Notes under the pieces: model-generated
The model's database searches: none
The model's input: the letters and a program-made list of their open reading frames with translations, nothing else
What the model was told of the DNA's origin: nothing
Part shown: positions 12,572 through 19,908 of the stretch, in pieces
Numbering within the stretch: the stretch's first letter is position 1
Layout of the letters: each line of letters opens with the position of its first letter
Source of the DNA: a virus
Virus record (IMG/VR): IMGVR_UViG_3300025121_000143
Coordinates: 1-22,150 of that record
Length of the DNA: 22,150 nucleotides
Reading direction: 5' to 3' (one strand)
Translations under genes and position numbers: made by a program

Positions 12572-13900
12572 TTACCACCCGGGCATATTTATATTATATA
12601 AATTTCTATCAATGTTTTTATCAAGTTCTTCTCTAGAGAAAAAAGCTTCTGTAGATAACACTGGCGCTAGTTCAAATTCAGAAGCAAAAGCCTTTGCGCC
12701 AATTGTTTTTTTATGTTCCATTAATTTCTCTAAGCTAAATCCCTTTTCCCATAATACTTTTTTATCTGCTTGTTCTAATATTGGATTCAACGCCGGCATA
12801 TACCGATATTTATATCTTGGATTTTCCCTAAGTTTAAACAATAGATCAGAATAATCTTGTATAGTTCCAACAACCATGAGAAAACTACCTGGAATAGGAA
12901 TATTGCTAATTTCTGCATTATAAAACTTTTCAATTTTATCTAATTCTGGAAAAGTTAAAGGATTCTGTGGATCTGCCAAAATGTCATCACAATTATGATA
13001 AATAATACCCTTACCAACATATGAATTATCATCTTCTACTTCAAGATTGTATACATATCCTTCATACCAAGTATGAACTATTTTTTTCATTCTAGAATGC
13101 ATAATATCATCTTCTAATCGCAATTCTCCCGCCGGAATCCAGCCTTCACTTGTCAAAACTGGATGAGTTTTTGTAATTCCAATTATCTCATTATTGTCTA
13201 AATATAATATAGTTATTTGCTCTTTTATATATCTATTAAAAATATTTGTGACTTCTCTGTATCTATTTTTATGTGTTCGAACCATATCACCAGTTTGGAT
13301 ATCTTCTATATGTGTATATCCAGAATTAGTTAAAATTCTAGTTCCCGGAGTTAAGCAGATAGTCATGCCATAGCGTCCAGTATGAATACCTCTTTTAACA
13401 CCGAAAATTCCACTAGAAATACTTCTAAATTGTTTTTGCCCATTTTCATATAAAAAACTAGTGTTTGATTGCTTTTGTCTATCGACTAAACATTTGCTTA
13501 GTACTGGATTAGTGACCACGATTCTTTTTATATTTGATATGTGATATGTTGCTAGTTCGGCTTTATAGGAAATATAGACAAAGTCATCACTTAATCGTGC
13601 TTTTAACATTTTGTATAATACCGTAGCGTAAGATATAGTAGATTTTAAATGAAATCTTGGTAATACCAAAACATACCATTTATCTTCAGCGATAGCTTCT
13701 TCAATATCTTGCGCGATTAAATGAATATGCCAAGTGTCAAAATCAAATTCTGGAAAACTAAGAGAAAAAGTGTTTTGAATAAAGTTATCTAATGAAGACA
13801 AATCAGGTTCTAAAGAAATTTCTTTCTTCTGATTCATATTTTCATATAAAACAGTTAAAGCATGTTTAAAATTTTCTTCAGCATGTATGAGTTCTGTCAT
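12572..13900 (-). CDS. terL: Terminase large subunit, ATPase half, containing a mini-intein
   Basis: From ATG 13900 this is a 442-residue precursor, or about 320 residues after intein removal. LVLPRFHLKSTI (about 78-89) is the Walker A region, with Phe where most have Gly. MTI-CDDILADP is the Walker B/catalytic acid segment, split by the intein. Motif III-like sequence (SFLMVVGTIQ) follows. The protein ends after FSREELDKNIDRNL... with MPGW and TAA, exactly at the linker where terminases continue into the nuclease; that domain is encoded separately at 10591-11271. The start was chosen because AAGGA stands 7 bases before ATG 13900, just after the small-subunit stop. An in-frame start near 13939 is an alternative. 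Confidence 0.9.
   Translation of the reverse strand: MTELIHAEENFKHALTVLYENMNQKKEISLEPDLSSLDNFIQNTFSLSFPEFDFDTWHIHLIAQDIEEAIAEDKWYVLVLPRFHLKSTISYATVLYKMLKARLSDDFVYISYKAELATYHISNIKRIVVTNPVLSKCLVDRQKQSNTSFLYENGQKQFRSISSGIFGVKRGIHTGRYGMTICLTPGTRILTNSGYTHIEDIQTGDMVRTHKNRYREVTNIFNRYIKEQITILYLDNNEIIGITKTHPVLTSEGWIPAGELRLEDDIMHSRMKKIVHTWYEGYVYNLEVEDDNSYVGKGIIYHNCDDILADPQNPLTFPELDKIEKFYNAEISNIPIPGSFLMVVGTIQDYSDLLFKLRENPRYKYRYMPALNPILEQADKKVLWEKGFSLEKLMEHKKTIGAKAFASEFELAPVLSTEAFFSREELDKNIDRNLYNINMPGW
12992..13357 (-). mobile_element. Mini-intein in the terminase Walker B motif
   Basis: 122 residues from Cys (CLTPGTRILTNSG, block A) to Asn (SYVGKGIIYHN, blocks F/G), followed by Cys of the extein. Block B is GITKTHPVLTSEGWIPAGEL with T-x-x-H. 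No endonuclease domain is present. Excision restores MTI-CDDILADP, an intact Walker B. All catalytic residues (Cys1, block-B His, penultimate His, terminal Asn, Cys+1) are present, so it looks splicing-competent. Without splicing the ATPase would be inactive. Confidence 0.92.
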
Positions 13901-13913
13901 ATTAGAATCCTTG

Positions 13914-14492
13914 TTAGGATACTTGTGATACCTCCCCATCAATTACACCTTCTGTTATCAATAATTTTTTATCTGACGACTTTTCGTATTTATCTAATCC
14001 AAGTAATTTAGCAAATCTGATTCTAATCCTTTCCCATAAATTATCATCAGCTATTTCTTCTCTCAATATTCTACTCATCTCTGTAACAAAAGTAAGTTGA
14101 AAAGCTTCTTGTTTCAATTGCTTTTCTAATCTAACAGTATCCAGAAAAGTATCCACCGCGTCAGTAAATTTGTGTGGTTTCATCCCAGAATCTTTGAGAG
14201 CTTCTTCTATCTTATCTTTAATAATTTGCAGTGTTGCTAAAGTGTTTTCTGTATCTGCATTTGCATGACGCATAATTGTGCCAAGATTTTCTTTAGTTTG
14301 AGAATTTATAAAGTCTATTTTTTCTGCTCGCCAATTACCTTCTTTAATCCATCTAATCAAAGTAGAAACTGCAATTTCTAATTCATTAGCTATATCTATT
14401 TTATACTTCCCGCTGAAATATAGTAGTTTAGCCTTAGCTTTTAAAACATCATAGTCAGGCTTGCTTTTAATTTCATCGTTCACATTAGTCAT
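13914..14492 (-). CDS. terS: Terminase small subunit-like DNA-binding protein
   Basis: A 192-residue protein. Residues about 18-60 form a helix-turn-helix (AKLLYFSGKYKIDIANELEI, then STLIRWIKEGNWRAEKIDF) as in many small terminase subunits and phage HTH proteins. Long helices follow (about 90-150) that could form the oligomerisation core, then a short C-terminal tail. It lies immediately upstream of the large-subunit ATPase gene, the usual order. It would recognise the packaging site and stimulate the large subunit. Its start overlaps the upstream gene by 8 bases. Confidence 0.82.
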   Translation of the reverse strand: MTNVNDEIKSKPDYDVLKAKAKLLYFSGKYKIDIANELEIAVSTLIRWIKEGNWRAEKIDFINSQTKENLGTIMRHANADTENTLATLQIIKDKIEEALKDSGMKPHKFTDAVDTFLDTVRLEKQLKQEAFQLTFVTEMSRILREEIADDNLWERIRIRFAKLLGLDKYEKSSDKKLLITEGVIDGEVSQVS

Positions 14493-14724
14493 ATTTTTTA
14501 TGCCATATTTTTTTAGTACTAAAAATTTTCATTTGAAACTCTTTCTTATTAATGTCTAATACGTCACATAGATAATCAATAAATGGCGATTTTAGAAATT
14601 GAGTGGCATCACTTTTATTATCATAATTATCAGAATGTAGATCTAATATAGACAAACGTATCATTGCAGCTACTAAACTTAAGTAACCAAAGAATACATC
14701 TTCGTCATAATTTCCGATAATCAT
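14485..14724 (-). CDS. Small conserved-looking phage protein next to terS
   Basis: A 79-residue helical protein: GYLSLVAAMIRLSILDLHSD, then DATQFLKSPFIDYLCDVLDI and a basic C-terminus. I recall similar small phage proteins with A-x-x-x-A-x-x-D and A-x-x-F-L-x-S patterns near terminase genes, without known function. ATG 14724 has no clear ribosome site. The stop overlaps terS by 8 bases, so it is probably co-translated with packaging genes. Confidence 0.72.
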   Translation of the reverse strand: MIIGNYDEDVFFGYLSLVAAMIRLSILDLHSDNYDNKSDATQFLKSPFIDYLCDVLDINKKEFQMKIFSTKKIWHKKYD

Positions 14725-14733
14725 TGCATAAAA

Positions 14734-15108
14734 TTAAAAATTTGAATGTCCCTGCCCTACAAATCTCATCATATCTATGTGACCTTTTATCTTCTTATCC
14801 GAATAAGTAACACAAAATCCATTGGAATCAATACAAATTTCATGCCTTTCGCATATGGTAGCTTTATTCCACAAACATTCCAAAGAATTACAACAAAAGA
14901 TATTGCCTGTATTACTACAAATAACTCTTTTGATTTTAAATTTCAAATCTTCGTGTGTTTTTTCATCAAAATTAGGCTGTATAAGACACTCGCCATAATA
15001 TTCTCCCGTTGTACCAATGGGAACATAATTTTTATGATATTTAAAATGATAGATATCATCAAGCTCTTTATAATTTTTACACTTGTCAAAGTTACAATAA
15101 ATTTTCAT
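14734..15108 (-). CDS. Cys-rich hypothetical protein
   Basis: A 124-residue protein with ten Cys (5, 10, 41, 64, 72, 73, 78, 86, 92, 99) and several His, a density that suggests one or two zinc sites. Recognisable pieces are YCNFDKC at the start and ICSNTGNIFCCNSLECLW, ICERHEICIDSNGFC in the middle. No family is recognised. It sits between the ribonucleotide reductase and the packaging genes, 12 bases after the former. Confidence 0.72.
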   Translation of the reverse strand: MKIYCNFDKCKNYKELDDIYHFKYHKNYVPIGTTGEYYGECLIQPNFDEKTHEDLKFKIKRVICSNTGNIFCCNSLECLWNKATICERHEICIDSNGFCVTYSDKKIKGHIDMMRFVGQGHSNF

Positions 15109-15120
15109 TTAAACACCTTT

Positions 15121-18100
15121 TTATGCAATATTACATTTTCCCCATCCACATGACGGACAATGGAAACAACCTTCTGAGAATACCAACGAAATATGACATT
15201 CAGGACAAGAATTATCTCCCGTAGTCATAACCTGTTTAGTTTTACAACCATCTCTAAATATGGTGACGCCATCACATTTTAAATCATATGCATCTTTAAT
15301 TATTTTTTCTACATCAGACACAGTTGAATTATTTGGCATATTAATTGTTTTTGATATAGAATTATCTACATGTGCCTGGAATTTACTTTGAATATGTATA
15401 TGATTTTCTGGTAACACTTCTAACGCTGTTATGAATATCTTTTGCCATTTCTCCGGAATTTCATTTATTCCCGTCGCGCGGCCTTCATTTTTTATGATTT
15501 TGTCTAATAATTCGATTGAGAAAAATCCTTCTCTTTTAGCAATACTCTCAAATATTGGATTAACTGTAATCAATTCCTTTGCAGATAAAGTAGTTGCTCT
15601 TTTGAAGACTAAACCATAGTTTGGCTCTATGCCAGGAGAACAATTAGCCAAAATAGAAATTTCTCCCGTGGGCGCAATTACAGTCAATGAAGCATTCCTA
15701 ATTGGATCAGTATAAATTGAAATATTAAAATTTGGGAAACTCCCTCTCTCTTTAGCTAATTGTTCAGAAGCTTTTTTAGCCTCAAGATAAACAAACTCCA
15801 TTAATTTGTCTACAAGTTTAATAGCTTCCATAGAATTATACGGTATTTCAAGCATATAAAGTAAATCTGCAAATCCCATTACCCCAAGGCCTATTTTCCT
15901 ATTAGCAACTGTCATTTCTTTAATTTTTGGCAAAGGATAATCTGAAGCGTCAATAACATCATCTAAAAAATGAACCGCATTGATAATTGTTTTTTGCATA
16001 GCTGGCCAAGAGATTTGATTGTCTACAACAAATTTTGTCAAGTTAATACTGCCTAGAACACATGGCTCATTTGGTAATAAGCTCGTTTCACCACAGTCCC
16101 AGATAATAATCCCGCTTTGTTTTTCAGCTGAATTTGAAGTAACTATAGCGTAATTTAAAAACTCTTCTACCGTTAGATCATAAACATCTTCAATTTTAGA
16201 AAATTCAATTGAAACAACTTTATGATTGTCTTTAATCTTTCTATTTTTCTTCGATTTTAAACTAGCTTTAGCGGCTTTTATTTTATTCTGATGATCTAAT
16301 TCTAAATTCTCTTTACGAAATTTTATTAGTCCGTTGCTAACTTTTTTTCTTGTTTCTAAACTAAGAGGAATTCCAGTTTTATTTATTTTATTAAAATTAA
16401 TTATAGCACAATGCTTACAACGATATTCGCCATTAATATTATTAACTTTTATTATTTTTATTTTTTTACAATCAATACAAAATATTTTAACTCTTTCTAT
16501 TTTATTACCTTTTAATTTTTCAGAAATTATTCTTAATAGTTCATAATTCTCTTTAGTTTTTCCTTTACAATGAGACTCTAAACCATTTTGATACCGGTTT
16601 AATAAAGTTTGTCTTTGTTTTTCTACTTGTTCTTGGGATAATTTAACTCCAAATCTAGGATTATTTTCTCCTTTTGTATTATAAAATGAATTTCTTTTTT
16701 TGTATTCTTCAAATTTGCCTCTTAATTTTAATTTAAATAAGGGATTTTTTTCTCCTGAAATATCATGAATTTTTCTATGCTCTTCTATTGTTAAAATTTG
16801 TAAATTATCTTTCAAATTATTTAACCCATTATAATCTACATGATGAATTACTTCATTTTTATCACAATTTCTTCCAAAATAAAATTCGCTAAGAAGTCTA
16901 TGTTCAACCTTTCCAGCATGCCCACAATTAGAAGATTTCCAATATTTTACAGTATTCCATTTACTTTTAACTCGATCAAATCTCATTAATGAATCACCAA
17001 TATTTAAATCTTTTAATAATACTTTCTGATTATTTTGCAAAATAAATTTGTGATCTTCAGTTGTTTCAACAAAAGAACCATCATCAAGAGTTACTTTAAA
17101 TACTTTTTGATTTTCTCTAGTCTTTCTAACATTATAAGCTTTTCTAATTACCAATTTTCCTTCATTATCAGTGCAATATACTGGAAATTCCATTCCAAGT
17201 AGTTCTTTTATTGGTTTTGGTGAATCTCCAGCTATCATAACTAAAGTATCCCCTGTTATACAAGCATTTTTATACATTGGCCCTAAAGTAGGAGTTGGAT
17301 TATTTTTATTGTATGTGTCAAAGAATACTACACCAGGATCACCACTTTCCCAGGCACTCTGTGCAATTAAATTTAATAAATATCTGGCTCGCACTGAATC
17401 CACTTTTTTCTTAGTCCTGGGATTAATAAGTGGAAAATCAGTATCTTTTGAAACACAAGACATAAACTTATCTGTAATAGCGACAGAGAGATTAAAGTTA
17501 GAAAACTTGCCCTCTTCTTTCTTGCAATTTATAAATTCTATAATATCTGGATGGTCACATTTTAAAAGAGCAAGAGCTGCACCTCTTCTCATTCCGCCCT
17601 GTTTTACAGAATCAATAACTGAATTAAATACGGGCAAAAACCCTACTACACCACTGGATACTTTCCCAGTAGTTTTAACAATATCATTACGTGGTCTTAA
17701 ATCAGAAAAATTCAGGCCTATGCCACCACCAGATTTAGTGATAATTGCGCAATCCCGAGCCGTTGAAAAAATAGATTCAATAGAATCTTCTGGTGATAAA
17801 ACATAACATGCAGCCAAGAAATTCAAATTTTCTATCCCCGCATTAGACAAACATGGAATATTCGGGAAAAATACTTGGTTAGATAGCATATTATAAAATA
17901 TTTTTTGCCATTTAATAGAATTTCCGCCATATCTTTTTTCTATAGAAGAAATATATTTCGCTGTTCTTCTAAACATTTGTGATGGTGTTTCTTTTTTTCC
18001 GTCGCTTAGTAGCTTAAGATACCTTCCCTCAAGAAGACTTACTGCATTTGGAGTTAGTTTTAATTCGTCATCTATATTAATAGCTGCTTTATATTCGCGA

Positions 18101-18387
18101 ATATCAGAATGTTGCGCACGGTATAAAATATATTCTTTAATTACTCTATATGTTGAAAATTTTATAAGATTCTTTTCTACAGCATCCTGAATATCTTCAA
18201 CCTGGACTTCTTCTCGTCCATTAATTTCGCTAGTTACAATTTCAGTTATTTTTTTAGCCACATCTTCATTTATTTCATTGACAACCGTCATTGCTTTTAA
18301 TACAGCAAAATTTATTTTATTGCTATCAAATTTTACAATACGACCATCTCTTTTAATTACCCGTTTTATTAAACCAATATTACTCAT
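15121..18387 (-). CDS. nrdJ: Class II (B12-dependent) ribonucleotide reductase with an HNH intein
   Basis: A 1088-residue precursor, about 711 residues after splicing. Residues 5-95 form an ATP-cone. The barrel has AACYVLSPEDS (C194), KSGGGIGLNFSDLRP, VKQGGMRRGAALA, the active-site loop DCGETSLLPNEPCVLGSINL (C765, E767, C776) and IAPTGEISILANCSPGIEPN, typical of class II enzymes. The C-terminus carries paired Cys (C1061, C1064, C1077, C1080, C1085) for redox exchange. It makes deoxyribonucleotides using adenosylcobalamin and needs no oxygen. The usual Asn two residues before the active-site Cys is Trp763 here. ATG 18387 has AAAGGG 7 bases upstream and overlaps the previous gene by 8 bases. 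Confidence 0.92.
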   Translation of the reverse strand: MSNIGLIKRVIKRDGRIVKFDSNKINFAVLKAMTVVNEINEDVAKKITEIVTSEINGREEVQVEDIQDAVEKNLIKFSTYRVIKEYILYRAQHSDIREYKAAINIDDELKLTPNAVSLLEGRYLKLLSDGKKETPSQMFRRTAKYISSIEKRYGGNSIKWQKIFYNMLSNQVFFPNIPCLSNAGIENLNFLAACYVLSPEDSIESIFSTARDCAIITKSGGGIGLNFSDLRPRNDIVKTTGKVSSGVVGFLPVFNSVIDSVKQGGMRRGAALALLKCDHPDIIEFINCKKEEGKFSNFNLSVAITDKFMSCVSKDTDFPLINPRTKKKVDSVRARYLLNLIAQSAWESGDPGVVFFDTYNKNNPTPTLGPMYKNACITGDTLVMIAGDSPKPIKELLGMEFPVYCTDNEGKLVIRKAYNVRKTRENQKVFKVTLDDGSFVETTEDHKFILQNNQKVLLKDLNIGDSLMRFDRVKSKWNTVKYWKSSNCGHAGKVEHRLLSEFYFGRNCDKNEVIHHVDYNGLNNLKDNLQILTIEEHRKIHDISGEKNPLFKLKLRGKFEEYKKRNSFYNTKGENNPRFGVKLSQEQVEKQRQTLLNRYQNGLESHCKGKTKENYELLRIISEKLKGNKIERVKIFCIDCKKIKIIKVNNINGEYRCKHCAIINFNKINKTGIPLSLETRKKVSNGLIKFRKENLELDHQNKIKAAKASLKSKKNRKIKDNHKVVSIEFSKIEDVYDLTVEEFLNYAIVTSNSAEKQSGIIIWDCGETSLLPNEPCVLGSINLTKFVVDNQISWPAMQKTIINAVHFLDDVIDASDYPLPKIKEMTVANRKIGLGVMGFADLLYMLEIPYNSMEAIKLVDKLMEFVYLEAKKASEQLAKERGSFPNFNISIYTDPIRNASLTVIAPTGEISILANCSPGIEPNYGLVFKRATTLSAKELITVNPIFESIAKREGFFSIELLDKIIKNEGRATGINEIPEKWQKIFITALEVLPENHIHIQSKFQAHVDNSISKTINMPNNSTVSDVEKIIKDAYDLKCDGVTIFRDGCKTKQVMTTGDNSCPECHISLVFSEGCFHCPSCGWGKCNIA
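16132..17262 (-). mobile_element. 377-residue intein with HNH homing endonuclease in nrdJ
   Basis: Runs from Cys376 (CITGDTLVMIAGDSPKPIKE, block A) to Asn752 (block F/G VYDLTVEEFLNYAIVTSN), followed by Ser. Block B is ETTEDHKFIL. Between the splicing halves lies an HNH nuclease (VIHHVDYNGLNNLKDNLQIL, EEHRKIH), NUMOD3-like repeats (GENNPRFGVKLSQEQVEK; TGIPLSLETRKKVSNGLIKF) and a four-Cys zinc motif (C637, C640, C657, C660). HNH rather than LAGLIDADG endonucleases are the less common intein type. The penultimate residue is Ser instead of His. It splits the reductase between YKNA and SAEK, at a site matching the YKDAC region of eukaryotic class I enzymes. Confidence 0.9.
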
Positions 18388-18610
18388 GTTTGTTCCCTTT
18401 AGCTACATCGCTTTCATTTGGCATAAATAACTTTTCCCATAATTCAATCCCTTTTTCCAAATCTGCGTCTTCATAATAGAATAAATCATTTCTTTTAAAA
18501 TTCATTTGCGCAATATTAGATAATAGCTGACACAAACGCATATCAGGAACTTTTTCCCACTCTTGTTTTATTTTTTCTAATATTATTGGTATTCTTTTTG
18601 GATTTCTCAA
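18380..18610 (-). CDS. Small conserved-looking phage protein
   Basis: A 76-residue protein: RIPIILEKIKQEWEKVPDMR, LCQLLSNIAQ, then DLFYYEDADLEKGIELWEK. The P-D-x-R-L-x-Q-L-L and D-x-F-Y-x-E-D patterns are familiar from small phage proteins of unknown function. The start is TTG 18610, strongly supported by an AGGGGGG site 4 bases upstream. Its first 68 bases overlap the 3' end of the RuvC-like gene in another frame. It ends 8 bases inside the reductase gene start. Confidence 0.8.
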   Translation of the reverse strand: MRNPKRIPIILEKIKQEWEKVPDMRLCQLLSNIAQMNFKRNDLFYYEDADLEKGIELWEKLFMPNESDVAKGNKHE

Positions 18611-19088
18611 TATCCCCCCTTTTATTTCCCGCTAATGCAATACACAAAGAATCATATATATGTTGACTCTTTCCTTTTAATTCTGGAAACTTCTTAATCA
18701 CCCATTTTGCTATATCTTCTTTTTTAGAGTTACCATTACCGAGCACTTTCATTTTCCACGTTTTAGCTGGAATAACTTGGAATGGAATTCCATGATAAAT
18801 ACAAGTCGCTAAGATCATGCCTTTTACTTGCGCAAGTCCTAAAGTAGCTCTAGGATTAACAGAGTAAATATTTCCTTCAACTATGAACTTCGCATCAGTA
18901 ATTAAATCCTCAGCATCTATTATATGATATAATTTGTTAGTAAGTTCTATAAATCTTTCTTCTGAAGTTGCAGCTTTAGAATCTATCTCAAAGTAATTTT
19001 TTATTTTATTATGCAAATTTATTACGACAAAAGATATTTGTGTGCTGTCGTAATCACAGCCTATAATTTGCTTTATTATGGTATCCAT
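18543..19088 (-). CDS. RuvC-like Holliday junction resolvase
   Basis: A 181-residue RNase H-fold nuclease. IIGCDYDSTQIS (D12) is the first catalytic acid. FIVEGNIYSVNPRATLGLAQ (E71) carries the second and is the best RuvC signature. KTWKMKVLGNGNSKKEDIA and SQHIYDSLCIALAG (H143, D146) complete the site. Phages use such enzymes to resolve branched DNA before packaging. The last 23 residues are basic, low-complexity and overlap the next gene's start by 68 bases, so the C-terminal tail may be dispensable or of recent origin. ATG 19088 overlaps the upstream gene by 13 bases. Confidence 0.85.
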   Translation of the reverse strand: MDTIIKQIIGCDYDSTQISFVVINLHNKIKNYFEIDSKAATSEERFIELTNKLYHIIDAEDLITDAKFIVEGNIYSVNPRATLGLAQVKGMILATCIYHGIPFQVIPAKTWKMKVLGNGNSKKEDIAKWVIKKFPELKGKSQHIYDSLCIALAGNKRGDIEKSKKNTNNIRKNKTRVGKSS

Positions 19089-19261
19089 AAACCACTATTA
19101 GTATTTTTATCTTTTTCTGTTCTAATTCTATAATTATTTAAAACCCAAATAAAAAATTCTAAACTTTTAGTGTGTTCTGGGCAAAGATTATTAATACTTT
19201 GATGTGCTATTTGATTTTTCAAACATTTAGGATAAATACACTTAATCCTTTTTTGTGGCAT
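19076..19261 (-). CDS. Small zinc-binding protein, treble-clef-like
   Basis: A 61-residue basic protein with CIYPKC (C8, C13), LCPEH (C27, H30) and a helical C-terminal part (SLEFFIWVLNNYRI). The C-x4-C...C-x2-H layout resembles the LLEK family at 9841-10241, but without the LLEK end. GGAG lies 6 bases before ATG 19261, whose first base overlaps the upstream stop (TAATG). Position directly before the resolvase suggests a role in DNA processing, which is inference. Confidence 0.7.
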   Translation of the reverse strand: MPQKRIKCIYPKCLKNQIAHQSINNLCPEHTKSLEFFIWVLNNYRIRTEKDKNTNSGLWIP

Positions 19262-19497
19262 TACTTCTCCGAAACTTTCATAGCTATTTTCTCTGGAAAT
19301 AGTCTAAATAAAATATCTTTAATTTCTTTAGTAGTAAGTTCTATCTCAAAAGATGTGAACTTAATCTTAATTTTAGAATTCATTGAAGAAAGATCAAAAA
19401 TAATATCCCTAGTGGGACATATTGTGTTATTGTGCAAATCGCTCATAGTATTTGCCCCTGTAGTAACATAGTCATACAGTGGAGATATAATGCCCAT
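19261..19497 (-). CDS. Hypothetical phage protein
   Basis: A 78-residue protein with no recognised domain. The second half alternates beta-type and helical sequence (KIKIKFTSFEIELTTKEIKD, ILFRLFPEKIA). ATG 19497 directly follows the upstream stop but has a weak ribosome site. ATG 19446, with AGGGGC upstream, would give a 61-residue product and is equally credible. Confidence 0.6.
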   Translation of the reverse strand: MGIISPLYDYVTTGANTMSDLHNNTICPTRDIIFDLSSMNSKIKIKFTSFEIELTTKEIKDILFRLFPEKIAMKVSEK

Positions 19498-19908
19498 TTA
19501 CTTTAAACTTTCAGACAATTTATTTTTTATATCTGTTATAGATTCTTTGCTGTTTGGAGAATTTATAAACACAATTGGCTCTTTATTTTTCACAATAATC
19601 TCAAGTGAATTATCTTTAATATATTGAGTCTCACTTTTTGCTAGATTATCAATATTTTTGTCATTCACAGACAATCTCACTTCTTCTGGTAATGCTAATG
19701 TTGAATGAACTAATAATAAAGATTTCGACAATAGCAATGATAAATTTTCATTTATCATCTTATATGTCAATGTTCTAATGTGACTATTTGAATCAATAGA
19801 TTCAGCAGCTCTAATAAATGGTTCTATACTATCTACTATTTGCACCAATCTCTCGACAAACTTTCTCTTTGTTTGCTTAAAATCTTCAACTTTATTTTCT
19901 TCACTCAT
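19498..19908 (-). CDS. Hypothetical helical protein
   Basis: A 136-residue protein, mostly helical (KRKFVERLVQIVDSIEPFIR; ENLSLLLSKSLLLVHSTL), with a short beta-like piece (LEIIVKNKEPIVFINS) and a charged end. No motif is recognised. It overlaps the Cas4-like gene by 8 bases at its start, so coupled expression and a role in the same DNA-processing block are plausible. Confidence 0.7.
   Translation of the reverse strand: MSEENKVEDFKQTKRKFVERLVQIVDSIEPFIRAAESIDSNSHIRTLTYKMINENLSLLLSKSLLLVHSTLALPEEVRLSVNDKNIDNLAKSETQYIKDNSLEIIVKNKEPIVFINSPNSKESITDIKNKLSESLK

Noticed and set aside
11272-12572. Split intein or self-splicing intron joining the two terminase halves
   Set aside because: The ATPase half ends in a plain stop without intein block A at its end. 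No C-terminal intein blocks precede the nuclease half. I could not find group I or II core motifs in the interval. RNA data would still be decisive.
17171-17806. Long plus-strand open frame of 211 codons
   Set aside because: It lies wholly antisense to the well-supported reductase gene and has no recognisable protein motif or ribosome site; a shadow frame.
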